64,000 nt of DNA. It comes from Undibacterium umbellatum. GTDB taxonomy: Bacteria; Pseudomonadota; Gammaproteobacteria; Burkholderiales; Burkholderiaceae_D. Numbering within the stretch: the stretch's first letter is position 1; every line of letters begins with the position of its first letter. The stretch covers positions 372,001-436,000 of the forward strand of contig NZ_JACOFX010000002.1 in the NCBI RefSeq assembly GCF_014284125.1, in the 5' to 3' direction. Shown here in pieces: positions 25,614 through 34,222 of the stretch. A program made the translations under genes and the position numbers. The notes under the pieces were generated by a model. That model saw only the letters and a list, made by a program, of their open reading frames with translations. It had not been told where the DNA came from and did no database searches.

Positions 25614-26243
25614 TCAAGGCAAGAGCAGTGCACTGATCACGCTCAGAGCTATATTCCCACCCACCAGTATGGCCGGGGTTTGCAGATCCGGCTTCAAATC
25701 ATCAACATCAAATTCGTTGTGAATGGCTGTCGAAATGCCATCGACGGCTTCTTCGCGGCTGCCTTTTGCGACTGTTGCATTGGTTTCAATCACACGCGCT
25801 GCGACGCTAACAAAGTCAAACTTGCTCATCAAGCTGCTGAAGATGGCTTTATTGATCCTGGATTGTTCGCTGAGGCTGGCAATCAGGGTGTTCAGCTTTT
25901 CCTGGATGATGGCACTTTTGGCTTGCGCGCTGTCCAGGATATTGGGGTAGGCATCCAGCAGTTTGCCTATGACAAAACGGGACAAGTCTTCACCATGTTT
26001 TTCAACGATGAAATGCACGGCAGCAGCGGCCCCCTGTTTTTGGCCTATGAAAAAATAAGCGATGGGCGCGAGCAGGCTGACCAGTATCAAGACTGTGCCA
26101 CCATGTTGACGGGATGCCATGCTGGCACAAACAAAAAACAGGATAATGTTAAAAACGATACCAAAAGCGGTGTAAGCGATAATCCGGCTGCTTAGTTTGA
26201 CGCCTGCCAGCGCTGTTACATTTAAAATGCTTTTAATTGCCAT
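25614..26243 (-). CDS. Membrane protein with two N-terminal helices, function unknown
   Basis: The 209-residue protein begins MAIKSILNVTALAGVKLSS, has two membrane helices (about residues 20-65), a helical soluble domain (about 75-190) and a short hydrophobic C-terminus. ATG 26243 is chosen because GCAGGACA precedes it; the frame is open further upstream without support. No family is recognised. It converges on the YkgJ-like gene. Confidence 0.65.
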   Translation of the reverse strand: MAIKSILNVTALAGVKLSSRIIAYTAFGIVFNIILFFVCASMASRQHGGTVLILVSLLAPIAYFFIGQKQGAAAAVHFIVEKHGEDLSRFVIGKLLDAYPNILDSAQAKSAIIQEKLNTLIASLSEQSRINKAIFSSLMSKFDFVSVAARVIETNATVAKGSREEAVDGISTAIHNEFDVDDLKPDLQTPAILVGGNIALSVISALLLP

Positions 26244-26340
26244 ATATGCTGTCCTGCCCTTGTTTAGAGTGAGAAGTGAGAACTGAGAGTCGACCAACAA
26301 ATCATAGCATAAGAGAAATTTAAGACAACAAAAGTAAGTT

Positions 26341-26964
26341 TTAACGTGTCATCAATAAGAGACGCAGGGCCAGCAAGGACAACACGGCTGCCAGTAAGCG
26401 TGCCTGCAATCTGGCCACTTTGGCATGGCGCATCAGGGCCTGTCGAATGACATGGCCAAAGCTGCCCAACAAGGCATGGAAGACAGTGCTGATGATGGTC
26501 AACACCACGCCCAGCAACAGCAATTGTTGCGTCACCATGCCCGCATGCGCATCGACAAATTGCGGCAAGAACACCATGAAGAATAATAGGGCCTTGGGAT
26601 TGAGCAGGCTGTTCAGGCAAGAGCGGGCAAAAACGCTGCGCAGGGACGTAGTCTGGTTGGCAGCTTGCGTCACAGGCGCAGACTTGTGCAGAGCCTTGTA
26701 TGCCATCCAGAGCAAATATAGTGCACCGGCATAGCGTATCAAATCGAATGAAGGTGGCCAGGCGATGATGATGGCGGTGATTCCACAAGCGGTCAGTATC
26801 GTCAGCAGGGTATCGGCAAGCCCGATGCCCAATGCAGCGGCGACACCGCCACGCACACCATGCTGCATGCCGCAAGTCATGACGAAAGCCATGTTCGGGC
26901 CGGGTGAACACAGCAACAGCAAGACGGCGATGCTGAAGGTGGCGAGGGTACTTAAACTGATCAT
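26341..26964 (-). CDS. LysE/RhtB-family amino-acid exporter
   Basis: The 207-residue protein has six predicted helices. The N-terminal CSPGPNMAFVMTCGMQHGVRGG is the LysE/RhtB signature, and LNSLLNPKALLFFMVFLPQFV is the second conserved block. Such proteins export amino acids such as threonine, homoserine or lysine. It is divergent from a MocR-type regulator gene with 99 bases between, an arrangement that often means regulation by that protein. Confidence 0.9.
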   Translation of the reverse strand: MISLSTLATFSIAVLLLLCSPGPNMAFVMTCGMQHGVRGGVAAALGIGLADTLLTILTACGITAIIIAWPPSFDLIRYAGALYLLWMAYKALHKSAPVTQAANQTTSLRSVFARSCLNSLLNPKALLFFMVFLPQFVDAHAGMVTQQLLLLGVVLTIISTVFHALLGSFGHVIRQALMRHAKVARLQARLLAAVLSLLALRLLLMTR

Positions 26965-27016
26965 GTTAGCTATCCTGGTGATTGCTGAAAAGATGCAGGC
27001 AGTGTAGTCTTTTGAT

Positions 27017-27050
27017 CTGATACAGTAAAAAAATTGTTCTAGATACTATC
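27017..27050. promoter_or_regulatory. Possible MocR operator (two GATAC direct repeats)
   Basis: GATAC occurs at 27019-27023 and again at 27042-27046, 23 bases (about two helical turns) apart, in the gap between the divergent LysE-type and MocR-type genes. MocR regulators commonly bind direct repeats in such gaps. The repeat is short, so this is tentative. Confidence 0.35.
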
Positions 27051-27063
27051 TTGTTACTATTTT

Positions 27064-28389
27064 ATGGCCCTGGCTCGTTACAAATCCATCGTTGATGATT
27101 ATGCTGCCCGCATACGTAGCGGCAAATTGCGACCTGGCACGCAATTGCCAACCTTGCGCAAGCTCATGCGGGAGCAGGGCATTGCCCTGGCAACGGCGTC
27201 CCGCGTCTATACCGAGTTGGAGACGCATGGCCTGGTCGCCTGCGAGATGGGGCGCGGCACTTTTGTGCGCGATACCAGCCTGCCACGTGGCTTGGGGCTG
27301 GAGCAGCAGACCTTGCAATCGGGTGCGGTAGATTTGATTTTTAATTATCCTTGCCTGCCAGGGCAAGACGAAATGCTGCGCGAAGGTTTGCGTTGCATCG
27401 CCAGTTCAGGTGATCTGGATGCCTTGTTGCATGCCGCACCCCAAGGTGGCCGACCGCATGAGCGGCAGATCATTGCCCGCCATTTACGTAACCGTGGTTT
27501 GCGCCTGCCTGCGGAACAGGTACTCATCGTCAACGGTGCGCAACAGGCGCTGGCGGTGACTGTACAGGCCTTACTGGCACCGGGGGACATCCTGGTCATG
27601 GATGCACTGACTTTCCCTGGCATGAAAACCCTGGCGCAATCAGCACGGCTGGATGTGGAAGCCTTGCCGCTGGCAGCAGGCAAATTGAACTTGCCAGCCC
27701 TGGCTGCGCTGTGCAAGCGGCGGCCAGTGCGTGCCGTGTATGTGATGCCGACCATGCATAATCCCATGGGGTCAGTAATGACTGATGGCGAACGGAAACA
27801 ACTCGCGCAACTAGCTCAAAAACATCATTTTTTGATCATCGAAGACGGGGCCTATGCCTTTCTGGCAGAGCCTGCGCCAAAGCCAGTGTTTACTTATGCG
27901 TCTGAGCAAACTGTGTATGTTTCCGGTTTATCCAAGAGCGTGGCATCGGGTTTGCGCATAGGCATGCTGGCTTCACCGCTAGCATTGATACCTGCACTGG
28001 AAACAGCAATTCGCGTCACATCCGGCAATACACCTTCCTTGATGATAGCCCTGGCTTGCCTGTGGATAGAAGCGGGTGTCGTCGACGAACTGGAAGTAAG
28101 GAAGCGCAAAGACGCCAGGCAAAGACAGAAGCTGGCACAAGCGGTCCTGCATGGCTGTATGCTGACAGCGCATCCCTCTTCTTATTATTTGTGGTTGAGT
28201 TTGCCGGAAACTTCACGGGCGGAACAAGTTGCTGCTGCTTTGGCAGAGCAGGGCATTATGGTGGCAACTGCCGATGCGTTTTCCGCTGGGGCATCTGTGC
28301 CGCATGCCTTGCGGCTGGCGATAGGTTCGGTGTCGCTGGATATACTCGAACAAGCCCTGAAAAAGATAAAAGAGGCGTGCTGGTCTTAG
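27064..28389 (+). CDS. MocR/PdxR-type transcriptional regulator with aminotransferase-like domain
   Basis: The 441-residue protein joins a GntR-type winged helix (about residues 1-70; RIRSGKLRPGTQLPTLRKLM, then VYTELETHGLV) to a class I aminotransferase fold (about 95-440). The PLP-binding Lys is in SGLSKSVASGLRIG. MocR proteins use PLP as a sensor and control vitamin B6, amino-acid or transport genes. The divergent LysE-type exporter is the obvious target. Confidence 0.9.
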   Translation: MALARYKSIVDDYAARIRSGKLRPGTQLPTLRKLMREQGIALATASRVYTELETHGLVACEMGRGTFVRDTSLPRGLGLEQQTLQSGAVDLIFNYPCLPGQDEMLREGLRCIASSGDLDALLHAAPQGGRPHERQIIARHLRNRGLRLPAEQVLIVNGAQQALAVTVQALLAPGDILVMDALTFPGMKTLAQSARLDVEALPLAAGKLNLPALAALCKRRPVRAVYVMPTMHNPMGSVMTDGERKQLAQLAQKHHFLIIEDGAYAFLAEPAPKPVFTYASEQTVYVSGLSKSVASGLRIGMLASPLALIPALETAIRVTSGNTPSLMIALACLWIEAGVVDELEVRKRKDARQRQKLAQAVLHGCMLTAHPSSYYLWLSLPETSRAEQVAAALAEQGIMVATADAFSAGASVPHALRLAIGSVSLDILEQALKKIKEACWS

Positions 28390-28419
28390 AGAGTTTTAAG
28401 CGCGTTCGTTATGCGTGAT

Positions 28420-28944
28420 TCAACGCGTCGGAAATTTTTTCATCTCGCTAATTTTTACCTGCATGCCATGTGCTGTTGGTAATTCAGTGAGACATTGCGC
28501 GATCGTGACATGTTTTTGACTGGCTTTGATCTCACCACAGGACAGTCCTTTGGTGATTTCAAAAACCTGCGTCTTGCCAAGATAGTAGGTATTGCAGAAA
28601 TCGACACTATTTCCGGGTGACATGAATTGGCGCACAACTGTCTTGTTCAGGTTTTTTATGCGTCCTTTGTAAGTGTCCATACTATGATCATAGTAGGATC
28701 GTATGTATTCCACTTCTTGTAAGGGCTGGGCAGTGAACAGACTGAAATACTTGGCTGAGATACGGGTTTCTTCCAGTTCTTTTGCGGAATAACCCTCGCC
28801 TTTTATCTTTTGCTCTATCAAGGGCAGGGCGGAGGAGCAACTAAGAACCTTCATTTCCACATAAGATGGGATGCTTGTGATATCTTCAGCATGGCCAGGC
28901 ACAGCAAGTGTCAAAGCCAGCATGGTCAAAATCAAGGTTTTCAA
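28420..28944 (-). CDS. Periplasmic protein, function unknown
   Basis: The 174-residue protein has a signal peptide (about residues 1-19, ending GHA) and four Cys in the mature part, so disulfides are likely. No motif or family is recognised. It lies just downstream of amiC on the same strand, 22 bases apart, and may be co-transcribed. Confidence 0.7.
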   Translation of the reverse strand: MKTLILTMLALTLAVPGHAEDITSIPSYVEMKVLSCSSALPLIEQKIKGEGYSAKELEETRISAKYFSLFTAQPLQEVEYIRSYYDHSMDTYKGRIKNLNKTVVRQFMSPGNSVDFCNTYYLGKTQVFEITKGLSCGEIKASQKHVTIAQCLTELPTAHGMQVKISEMKKFPTR

Positions 28945-28966
28945 TTGTTGCCGTCCATAGGTATTC

Positions 28967-30397
28967 TCAAGTCATGCGGTTTTTAGCAAGCGGTGGGTTC
29001 TTGGAAAAATATTTCCTGATACCCTTCATGACGGCTTCTGCCAGTTGGTCCTGGTAGGCATTGTCGGTTAGCTTGGCTTCTTCTTCCGGGTTGGAGATGA
29101 AGGCGGTTTCTATCAATATGCTGGGGATATCAGGTGCTTTCAATACGGCAAAGCCAGCTTGCTCAACTGAACCTTTGTGCAGCCTGTTGATGCCACTGAT
29201 TTCACTGAGTACTACCTTGCCCAGCTTCAGACTGTCATTGATTTGGGCTGTGGTCGATAAATCCAGCAAGACGCTGGCAAGCTGCTTGTCATGGGTCTTG
29301 ATATTGACGCCACCAATCAGATCGGCAGCATTTTCTTTATCCGCAAGCCAGCGGGCGGCAGTCGAACTGGCCCCTTTTTCTGACAAAACGAACACGGATG
29401 AACCGCGTGCACTGGAGTTGATAAAAGCATCGGCATGCACGGACATGAACAAATCCGCTTGCACTGCGCGGGCTTTTTGTACCCTGACATTCAGCGGGAC
29501 AAAGTAATCTGAATCGCGGGTCAGCATGGCGCGCATGTTTGGATGTTGCTCGATCTTGGCCTTGAGGCGCTTGGCAATCGCCAATACCACGTCTTTTTCA
29601 CGGCTGCCACCGCGACCAATAGCGCCGGGGTCTTCACCACCGTGCCCAGGGTCGATGGCAATGGTGATCATGCGTGTCAGTTGTACCGGTTTTTCAGCAG
29701 GCTTGTCAGCTGGCTTTTCTTGTTTTTCTACTGCGGCAGTTGTGTTTGGTTTGATCTCAGGCTTGTCATCCTGCCTGATTTCTGGCTTCAAATCCACTTT
29801 GCCATCGCTCTTGCCTGCCAGGATGTCGGCAGGGTTGACGGTGCTGGCCGGGGCTTGCGCAATCTTGCTGGTATCCTTATCCCATTCCCCTTTTTCTATC
29901 ATCGCAGTCAGGGGATCAACCGGGTTGGCCGGATACAGATCGAAAACCAGCCTGTGTTTGTAATTCCCTACAGGTTGCAGGGTAAATACCTGCGGGCTGA
30001 CTTCTTCTTTCAAATCGAACACCAGGCGCACGACGTTGGGGCGATTTTGCCCCACACGCACTTGTTTGATGTAGGGGTCATTCGACTTGATCTTGGCGAC
30101 CAGCTCCTTGAGCTTGGCATTCAGCTCCAGCCCCTCGATATCGACAAACAGGCGGTAGGGGTCTTTCAGTACGAAATGATTGGTTTTCAGCTCACTGTCA
30201 TTTTCCAGCGTGACACGGGTATAGTCTTCTGCTGGCCAGACACGGACCGCCAGTATCTGTGCCGCATTGGCAGCCGGGGCGATGACGGAGAGCAGCAGGG
30301 TGCCGCCTGCTTTGAGCAGGACACGGCGTTTTTTGGAAAGCGCAGTAGTATTTTCAGCGCTTACAGATTCGGGGCAAACTTGAGTAATGCGAGACAT
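28967..30397 (-). CDS. amiC: N-acetylmuramoyl-L-alanine amidase (AmiC-type, Tat-exported)
   Basis: The enzyme cuts the amide bond between MurNAc and the peptide and splits septal peptidoglycan during division. The 476-residue protein starts with a twin-arginine-like signal (KKRRVLLKAGG), then an AMIN domain (about residues 48-150), a Pro/Lys/Glu linker (about 190-235) and an Amidase_3 domain. Zinc ligands are visible in AIDPGHGGEDPG (His), the following Glu in GGSREKD, and SVHAD (His), with catalytic Glu in ILIETAFISNPEE. It overlaps tsaE by 37 bases. Confidence 0.93.
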   Translation of the reverse strand: MSRITQVCPESVSAENTTALSKKRRVLLKAGGTLLLSVIAPAANAAQILAVRVWPAEDYTRVTLENDSELKTNHFVLKDPYRLFVDIEGLELNAKLKELVAKIKSNDPYIKQVRVGQNRPNVVRLVFDLKEEVSPQVFTLQPVGNYKHRLVFDLYPANPVDPLTAMIEKGEWDKDTSKIAQAPASTVNPADILAGKSDGKVDLKPEIRQDDKPEIKPNTTAAVEKQEKPADKPAEKPVQLTRMITIAIDPGHGGEDPGAIGRGGSREKDVVLAIAKRLKAKIEQHPNMRAMLTRDSDYFVPLNVRVQKARAVQADLFMSVHADAFINSSARGSSVFVLSEKGASSTAARWLADKENAADLIGGVNIKTHDKQLASVLLDLSTTAQINDSLKLGKVVLSEISGINRLHKGSVEQAGFAVLKAPDIPSILIETAFISNPEEEAKLTDNAYQDQLAEAVMKGIRKYFSKNPPLAKNRMT

Positions 30398-30846
30398 GCG
30401 ATACCTTTGGCAGACAACGCGTGCAATTCTACCTCACGACCGTCACCGGCGACGCGCAAAAATACATTCAAGTCCGGTTCTGGCAGCACGCCATCGGCTT
30501 TTTCCGGCCATTCAACGACGCAGATATTGCTGTCATTAAACTCTTCCCGGAAGCCTGCTTCAGCAAATTCATCTGCACTAATCATGCGATACAGGTCAAA
30601 ATGCATGATGGTGACAGTCTGGCCCTTGAGTGTGACCTGGTAAGGCTCAGCCAGGGTATAGGTCGGGCTTTTGACGTTGCCATGATGGCCAGCCGCGTGG
30701 ATCATGGCGCGTGTCAGGGCGGTCTTGCCTGCACCCAGGTCGCCATGCAAAAAGATGCTCATGCCCGGTGTCAGCGCATGCGCCAGGCATTTACCCAGGG
30801 CCTGGGTAGCTGCTTCATCGGCGAGTGTGGTCTTATAATGTGACAT
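30361..30846 (-). CDS. tsaE: tRNA threonylcarbamoyladenosine biosynthesis ATPase TsaE
   Basis: TsaE works with TsaB and TsaD to make t6A37 in tRNAs. The 161-residue protein has the P-loop LHGDLGAGKTALTRAM (about residues 33-48), SPTYTLAEPY and HFDLYR, all family signatures. ATG 30846 is chosen; an in-frame TTG at 30855 would add three residues. It overlaps amiC downstream. tsaD is also in this window at 57437-58465 but far away. Confidence 0.93.
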   Translation of the reverse strand: MSHYKTTLADEAATQALGKCLAHALTPGMSIFLHGDLGAGKTALTRAMIHAAGHHGNVKSPTYTLAEPYQVTLKGQTVTIMHFDLYRMISADEFAEAGFREEFNDSNICVVEWPEKADGVLPEPDLNVFLRVAGDGREVELHALSAKGIACLALLKFAPNL

Positions 30847-30925
30847 TTCCTGCAAAGTTCCTATTCATGAATCTGCCTAACATAGCACAACACCCTCATT
30901 CTGTGTACACCAGAGGGCCGAGCGC

Positions 30926-32008
30926 GTGAGTCTGGACAGCACAGCCCTGGCCGATCTGGCGGGGCAAATACGCCTGTGGGGCAAAGAACTGGGCTTTGCC
31001 GAACTACGCATAGCTGATGTCGATCTGTCGCATATAGAAGGCAGCTTCCAGGCCTGGCTGGATGCCGGTTACCACGGCGAAATGGCTTATATGGCCAGCC
31101 ATGGTACTAAGCGCACGCGCCCAGCAGAGCTGGTGCCGGGCACGGTCAGAGTGATTTCTGCGCGCATGAACTATCTACCAAAGACTGAAAGCTGGCGTGC
31201 TGAAGAACAGGGGCAGGCGGCAGACAAGGCCGTGATTTCACTGTATGCACGTGGCCGCGACTACCACAAAGTCTTGCGCACCCGCCTGCAGCAACTGGCT
31301 GAGCGCATAGAAAAAGCCATAGGCCCCTTCGGCTACCGGGTATTTACCGATTCTGCACCCGTCATGGAAGTAGCGCTGGCAGCCAAGGCTGGCCTGGGCT
31401 GGCGTGGAAAACATAGTCTGTTACTCAGCCGCGAGGCTGGCTCGATGTTTTTTCTTGGTGAAATCCTGATTGACATTCCCTTGCCAGTCGATGAACCAGT
31501 CGGCCAGCACTGCGGCCAGTGCAGCGCCTGCATGGATGTCTGCCCCACCAAGGCGATAGTCGCACCTTATACCGTCGATGCGCGTTTGTGCGTGTCTTAC
31601 CTGACCATAGAATTGCACGGCAGCATACCGGTAGAGTTGCGACCCCTTATCGGCAACCGCGTCTACGGTTGCGATGATTGCCAGCTGGTGTGCCCCTGGA
31701 ATAAATTTGCCCAGGCTGCAGCCGTGGATGATTTTTCTGTCCGCAACGGTCTCGACAATGCCCGCATGGTGCATTTGTTTGCCTGGACTGAAGAACAATT
31801 CCTGCGCATGCTGGAGGGCAGCCCGATACGGCGCATCGGACATGAACGCTGGTTACGGAATATCGCAGTTGGCTTGGGAAATGCGGCGGCCAGCATGCGG
31901 GGTGATGCAGAGATTGTGGCGGCCTTGCAGGCGCGATTGACGCATCCGTCGGAGATGGTGAGGGAGCATGTTGAATGGGCGTTGGTGCAGCATGGGGTTG
32001 TAGTGTGA
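30926..32008 (+). CDS. queG: Epoxyqueuosine reductase
   Basis: QueG reduces epoxyqueuosine to queuosine in tRNA, using cobalamin and two [4Fe-4S] clusters. The 360-residue protein has the family blocks GYHGEMAYMASH and RYARGRDYHKVLR-like residues (SLYARGRDYHKVLR). The cluster ligands are CGQCSACMDVCPTKAI and YGCDDCQLVCPWN. The start is GTG 30926; no upstream ATG in frame is free of stops. It is divergent from tsaE, a common betaproteobacterial arrangement. Confidence 0.93.
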   Translation: MSLDSTALADLAGQIRLWGKELGFAELRIADVDLSHIEGSFQAWLDAGYHGEMAYMASHGTKRTRPAELVPGTVRVISARMNYLPKTESWRAEEQGQAADKAVISLYARGRDYHKVLRTRLQQLAERIEKAIGPFGYRVFTDSAPVMEVALAAKAGLGWRGKHSLLLSREAGSMFFLGEILIDIPLPVDEPVGQHCGQCSACMDVCPTKAIVAPYTVDARLCVSYLTIELHGSIPVELRPLIGNRVYGCDDCQLVCPWNKFAQAAAVDDFSVRNGLDNARMVHLFAWTEEQFLRMLEGSPIRRIGHERWLRNIAVGLGNAAASMRGDAEIVAALQARLTHPSEMVREHVEWALVQHGVVV

Positions 32009-32415
32009 AGAAATTGAAATTAAAATTAATTCCGATTCTTTGCTTGGTGTTACTGGCAACTGCCTGTGGCTATTCTGAACCAGCTTTTAACAAAGCTGGA
32101 TATACACCAGTCAATGCAAAGGTAGCTATTCCAACTGAGGTGATGAAGGCCCTTGTCGATCTTTGTCATCAGTGCTCTTTCGCCGATATTGGCGAAAAGT
32201 ACGAACAAACCGATTTTAGAAGAGATGCAGCGCTGCCCTGGCGTGGGATTAACTGGGCGGGATATTCTGGTTCAAAATGGGCGATACGGTATGGTCATGG
32301 AGGTCGTGGATTTCATTATCATTTGCTTGTTTTTGAGATGCGGCCTTCTGTTCGTCTTGTGGCGATTGAGGATGAAGGGTGTGATTTCCCTGACATGAAA
32401 AATTGCGAGTTTTAA
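32005..32415 (+). CDS. Small lipoprotein, function unknown
   Basis: Starting at GTG 32005, the 136-residue protein has a basic N-terminus, a hydrophobic stretch and lipobox LLATAC. The mature part has four more Cys (LCHQCS, GCDFPDMKNC) and an aromatic block (YGHGGRGFHYHLLVFEM). No family is recognised. Its start overlaps the queG stop as GTGA, so translation is probably coupled, although the product seems unrelated to queuosine. Confidence 0.65.
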   Translation: MKKLKLKLIPILCLVLLATACGYSEPAFNKAGYTPVNAKVAIPTEVMKALVDLCHQCSFADIGEKYEQTDFRRDAALPWRGINWAGYSGSKWAIRYGHGGRGFHYHLLVFEMRPSVRLVAIEDEGCDFPDMKNCEF

Positions 32416-32435
32416 CCTTTCGGTTCAAATGTACT

Positions 32436-32467
32436 TTGATTAAAACGATTGCCCTTCATGGACGCAA
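32436..32467 (+). repeat. Extra copy of the end motif of the large inverted repeat
   Basis: TTGATTAAAACGATTGCCC followed by TTCATGGA nearly repeats the end motif seen at about 32538-32562 and, inverted, at 33131-33155. It is a direct copy about 100 bases outside the left end of the element, as if an older or partial copy lay there. Confidence 0.6.
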
Positions 32468-32505
32468 ACCGCATTTCGGTGAATTAACGGCAATCATTTT
32501 GTCGC

Positions 32506-33191
32506 CGCTCCAGTGGCGGTTGTTTTATGCTGTGTTTTGACTAAAAGATTGCCCTTCGTGGATACAAGCCGGGTCTCGGCCCGGCGGCCGAGATACTTTC
32601 TTTTGCTTCGCCAAAAGCAAGTATCCAAAGAAAAGGCGACCGCAGACTCGCCCTTCGGGTGCTTACGCTGCGCTTCAGCATAATTTGTGCATCCCAAAAA
32701 ATGGGAAAACTTCGAAACTCGCCTTCGGCTCAAACACGAAGCTTTCTGATCCATTTTCTGTGACGCACAAATTACATCGTCCCAAGCGGATTAAAGTCAA
32801 AAACAGAATCAACAGCAACGTCAATGCAACCAATATTTGTGTATTGTCGATTGCCGTCGATCAACGGCTGTTTTGGGGTTGCTGTTGTTTTTGACGTTGG
32901 GGTTGTTTTTGACTTTAACCCGCTTGGGACGAAGCCATTTGTGTAGTGCAGAAAATGGATCAGAAATGACCGATGTTTGAGCCGCAGGCGAGTTGCGGGC
33001 ATTTCCCATTTTTTGCACTGCATAAATGGGCACTCCCGAAGGGAGCGAGTCTGCGGTCGCCTTTCTTTGAATACGTTCTTTGGCGAAGCAAAGAAAGTAT
33101 TTCGGCCGCCGGGCCGAGACCCGGCTTGTATCCATGATGGGCAATCGTTTTAATCAGCGTACGGCAGACAAGCAACGCCGCTGGAGCGCCA
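32506..33191. repeat. Large imperfect inverted repeat (about 690 bp), noncoding
   Basis: The left half (32506 to about 32846) is an imperfect reverse complement of the right half (to 33191). Clear matching blocks are CGCTCCAG...; GATTGCCC; GATACAAGCCGGGTCTCGG (32561-32579) with its complement at 33115-33133; GGCGACCGCAGACTCG (32635-32650) with 33046-33061; CGTCCCAAGCGG (32778-32789) with 32921-32932; and GTCAAAAAC. Smaller hairpins such as CTTCGGG are nested inside. It fills the space between a plus-strand lipoprotein gene and the converging AEC gene. Frames inside are shadows of the repeat. Confidence 0.85.
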
Positions 33192-33325
33192 GCCCGGTGG
33201 CCTCCTGCCTACGCAGGAGCGACGTTAATACAATTGCCGCTTATTCTCTATTTCAACTGTTCGCGAATGATTGATATAGCTGCAGTTAAGTTGGTTCAAG
33301 ATAATCGCTTGAGATAGGCGTCCCC

Positions 33326-34216
33326 TCACCGCACCAAACTCAACCACACCGGCAAAGTCAACACAGACAACACTGTACTTGCCGAAATCAAAAACGCTAC
33401 AAACGGCCCGTTGCCGCCCATGCGTGCTGCCAGTACATAGGCACTGGATGCGGTAGGCAGGGCGCAGAAGACGACGGCGATTTGCAGTTGCAGTGGCGGC
33501 AATTCCAGCCAGCGACCCAGGAACAAGGCGATCAATGGCAGGGCCAGCAGCTTCACTGATAAAAAATAGGCAGCGATGCCCTTGGCTTCACGCAGGCCAG
33601 ACAGGCGCATGCCAGCGCCGACGGCCAGCAAACCCAGCGCAATCGAGGCATTGCCCAGGCGTGACAGAGTGGCGGTAATACCTTCAGGTATGGGAATCTC
33701 AAGCACACTGAACAAGACGCCGCTGGCGGTGCCGATGACCAGCGGGTTGCTGGCGATTTCTTTCATGAGCCTGCCGCTATTGTGCGCGAGGGCATACACG
33801 GCACCCATATTGCACATGGGGACCAGAAAACCTATCAGCAAGGCCATCAGCGCGGTGCCCTGTTCGCCAGCCATGCGCGAGGCGATGGCCAGGGCGATAT
33901 AGGAGTTGAAGCGAAATGCAGTTTGTACGCCTGATTCAAATATCCTGGGAGCAGTCTTGAACATGAATTTTGCCATCCAGCCCAGCAACATGCCACAAGC
34001 GGTTGTGATGACAGCGACCTGCAGTAAATGCCCCGTCGAGTGAAAGTCAAAACGGGTGCGCGATGTGGTGTAAAACAGCAGGGCGGGGAACATGATGAAG
34101 TAAACGATCTTTTCCACCCCAGCCCAGAAATGCCCACCCCAGTGAGCATGACGTGCCAGCAGAAAACCGATGAGTATCAGGCTAAAGTCGGGGAATAGCA
34201 GGGTGAAAATCGACAT
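33326..34216 (-). CDS. AEC-family permease (auxin efflux carrier/malonate transporter type)
   Basis: The 296-residue protein has about ten predicted helices, with DFSLILIGFLLARHAHW at the start and ALPTASSAYVLAARMGG near the end, typical of AEC/MdcF permeases for dicarboxylates such as malonate. It follows the DctR-like gene by six bases, so it is probably the last gene of the dctS-dctR operon. That context supports a dicarboxylate substrate. Confidence 0.88.
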   Translation of the reverse strand: MSIFTLLFPDFSLILIGFLLARHAHWGGHFWAGVEKIVYFIMFPALLFYTTSRTRFDFHSTGHLLQVAVITTACGMLLGWMAKFMFKTAPRIFESGVQTAFRFNSYIALAIASRMAGEQGTALMALLIGFLVPMCNMGAVYALAHNSGRLMKEIASNPLVIGTASGVLFSVLEIPIPEGITATLSRLGNASIALGLLAVGAGMRLSGLREAKGIAAYFLSVKLLALPLIALFLGRWLELPPLQLQIAVVFCALPTASSAYVLAARMGGNGPFVAFLISASTVLSVLTLPVWLSLVR

Positions 34217-34222
34217 CGTTCT

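Noticed and set aside
32494..33274. Six open frames of 64-107 codons on both strands within the large inverted repeat
   Set aside because: They are open because of the repeat and mirror each other in both arms. None has a ribosome-binding site or family feature.
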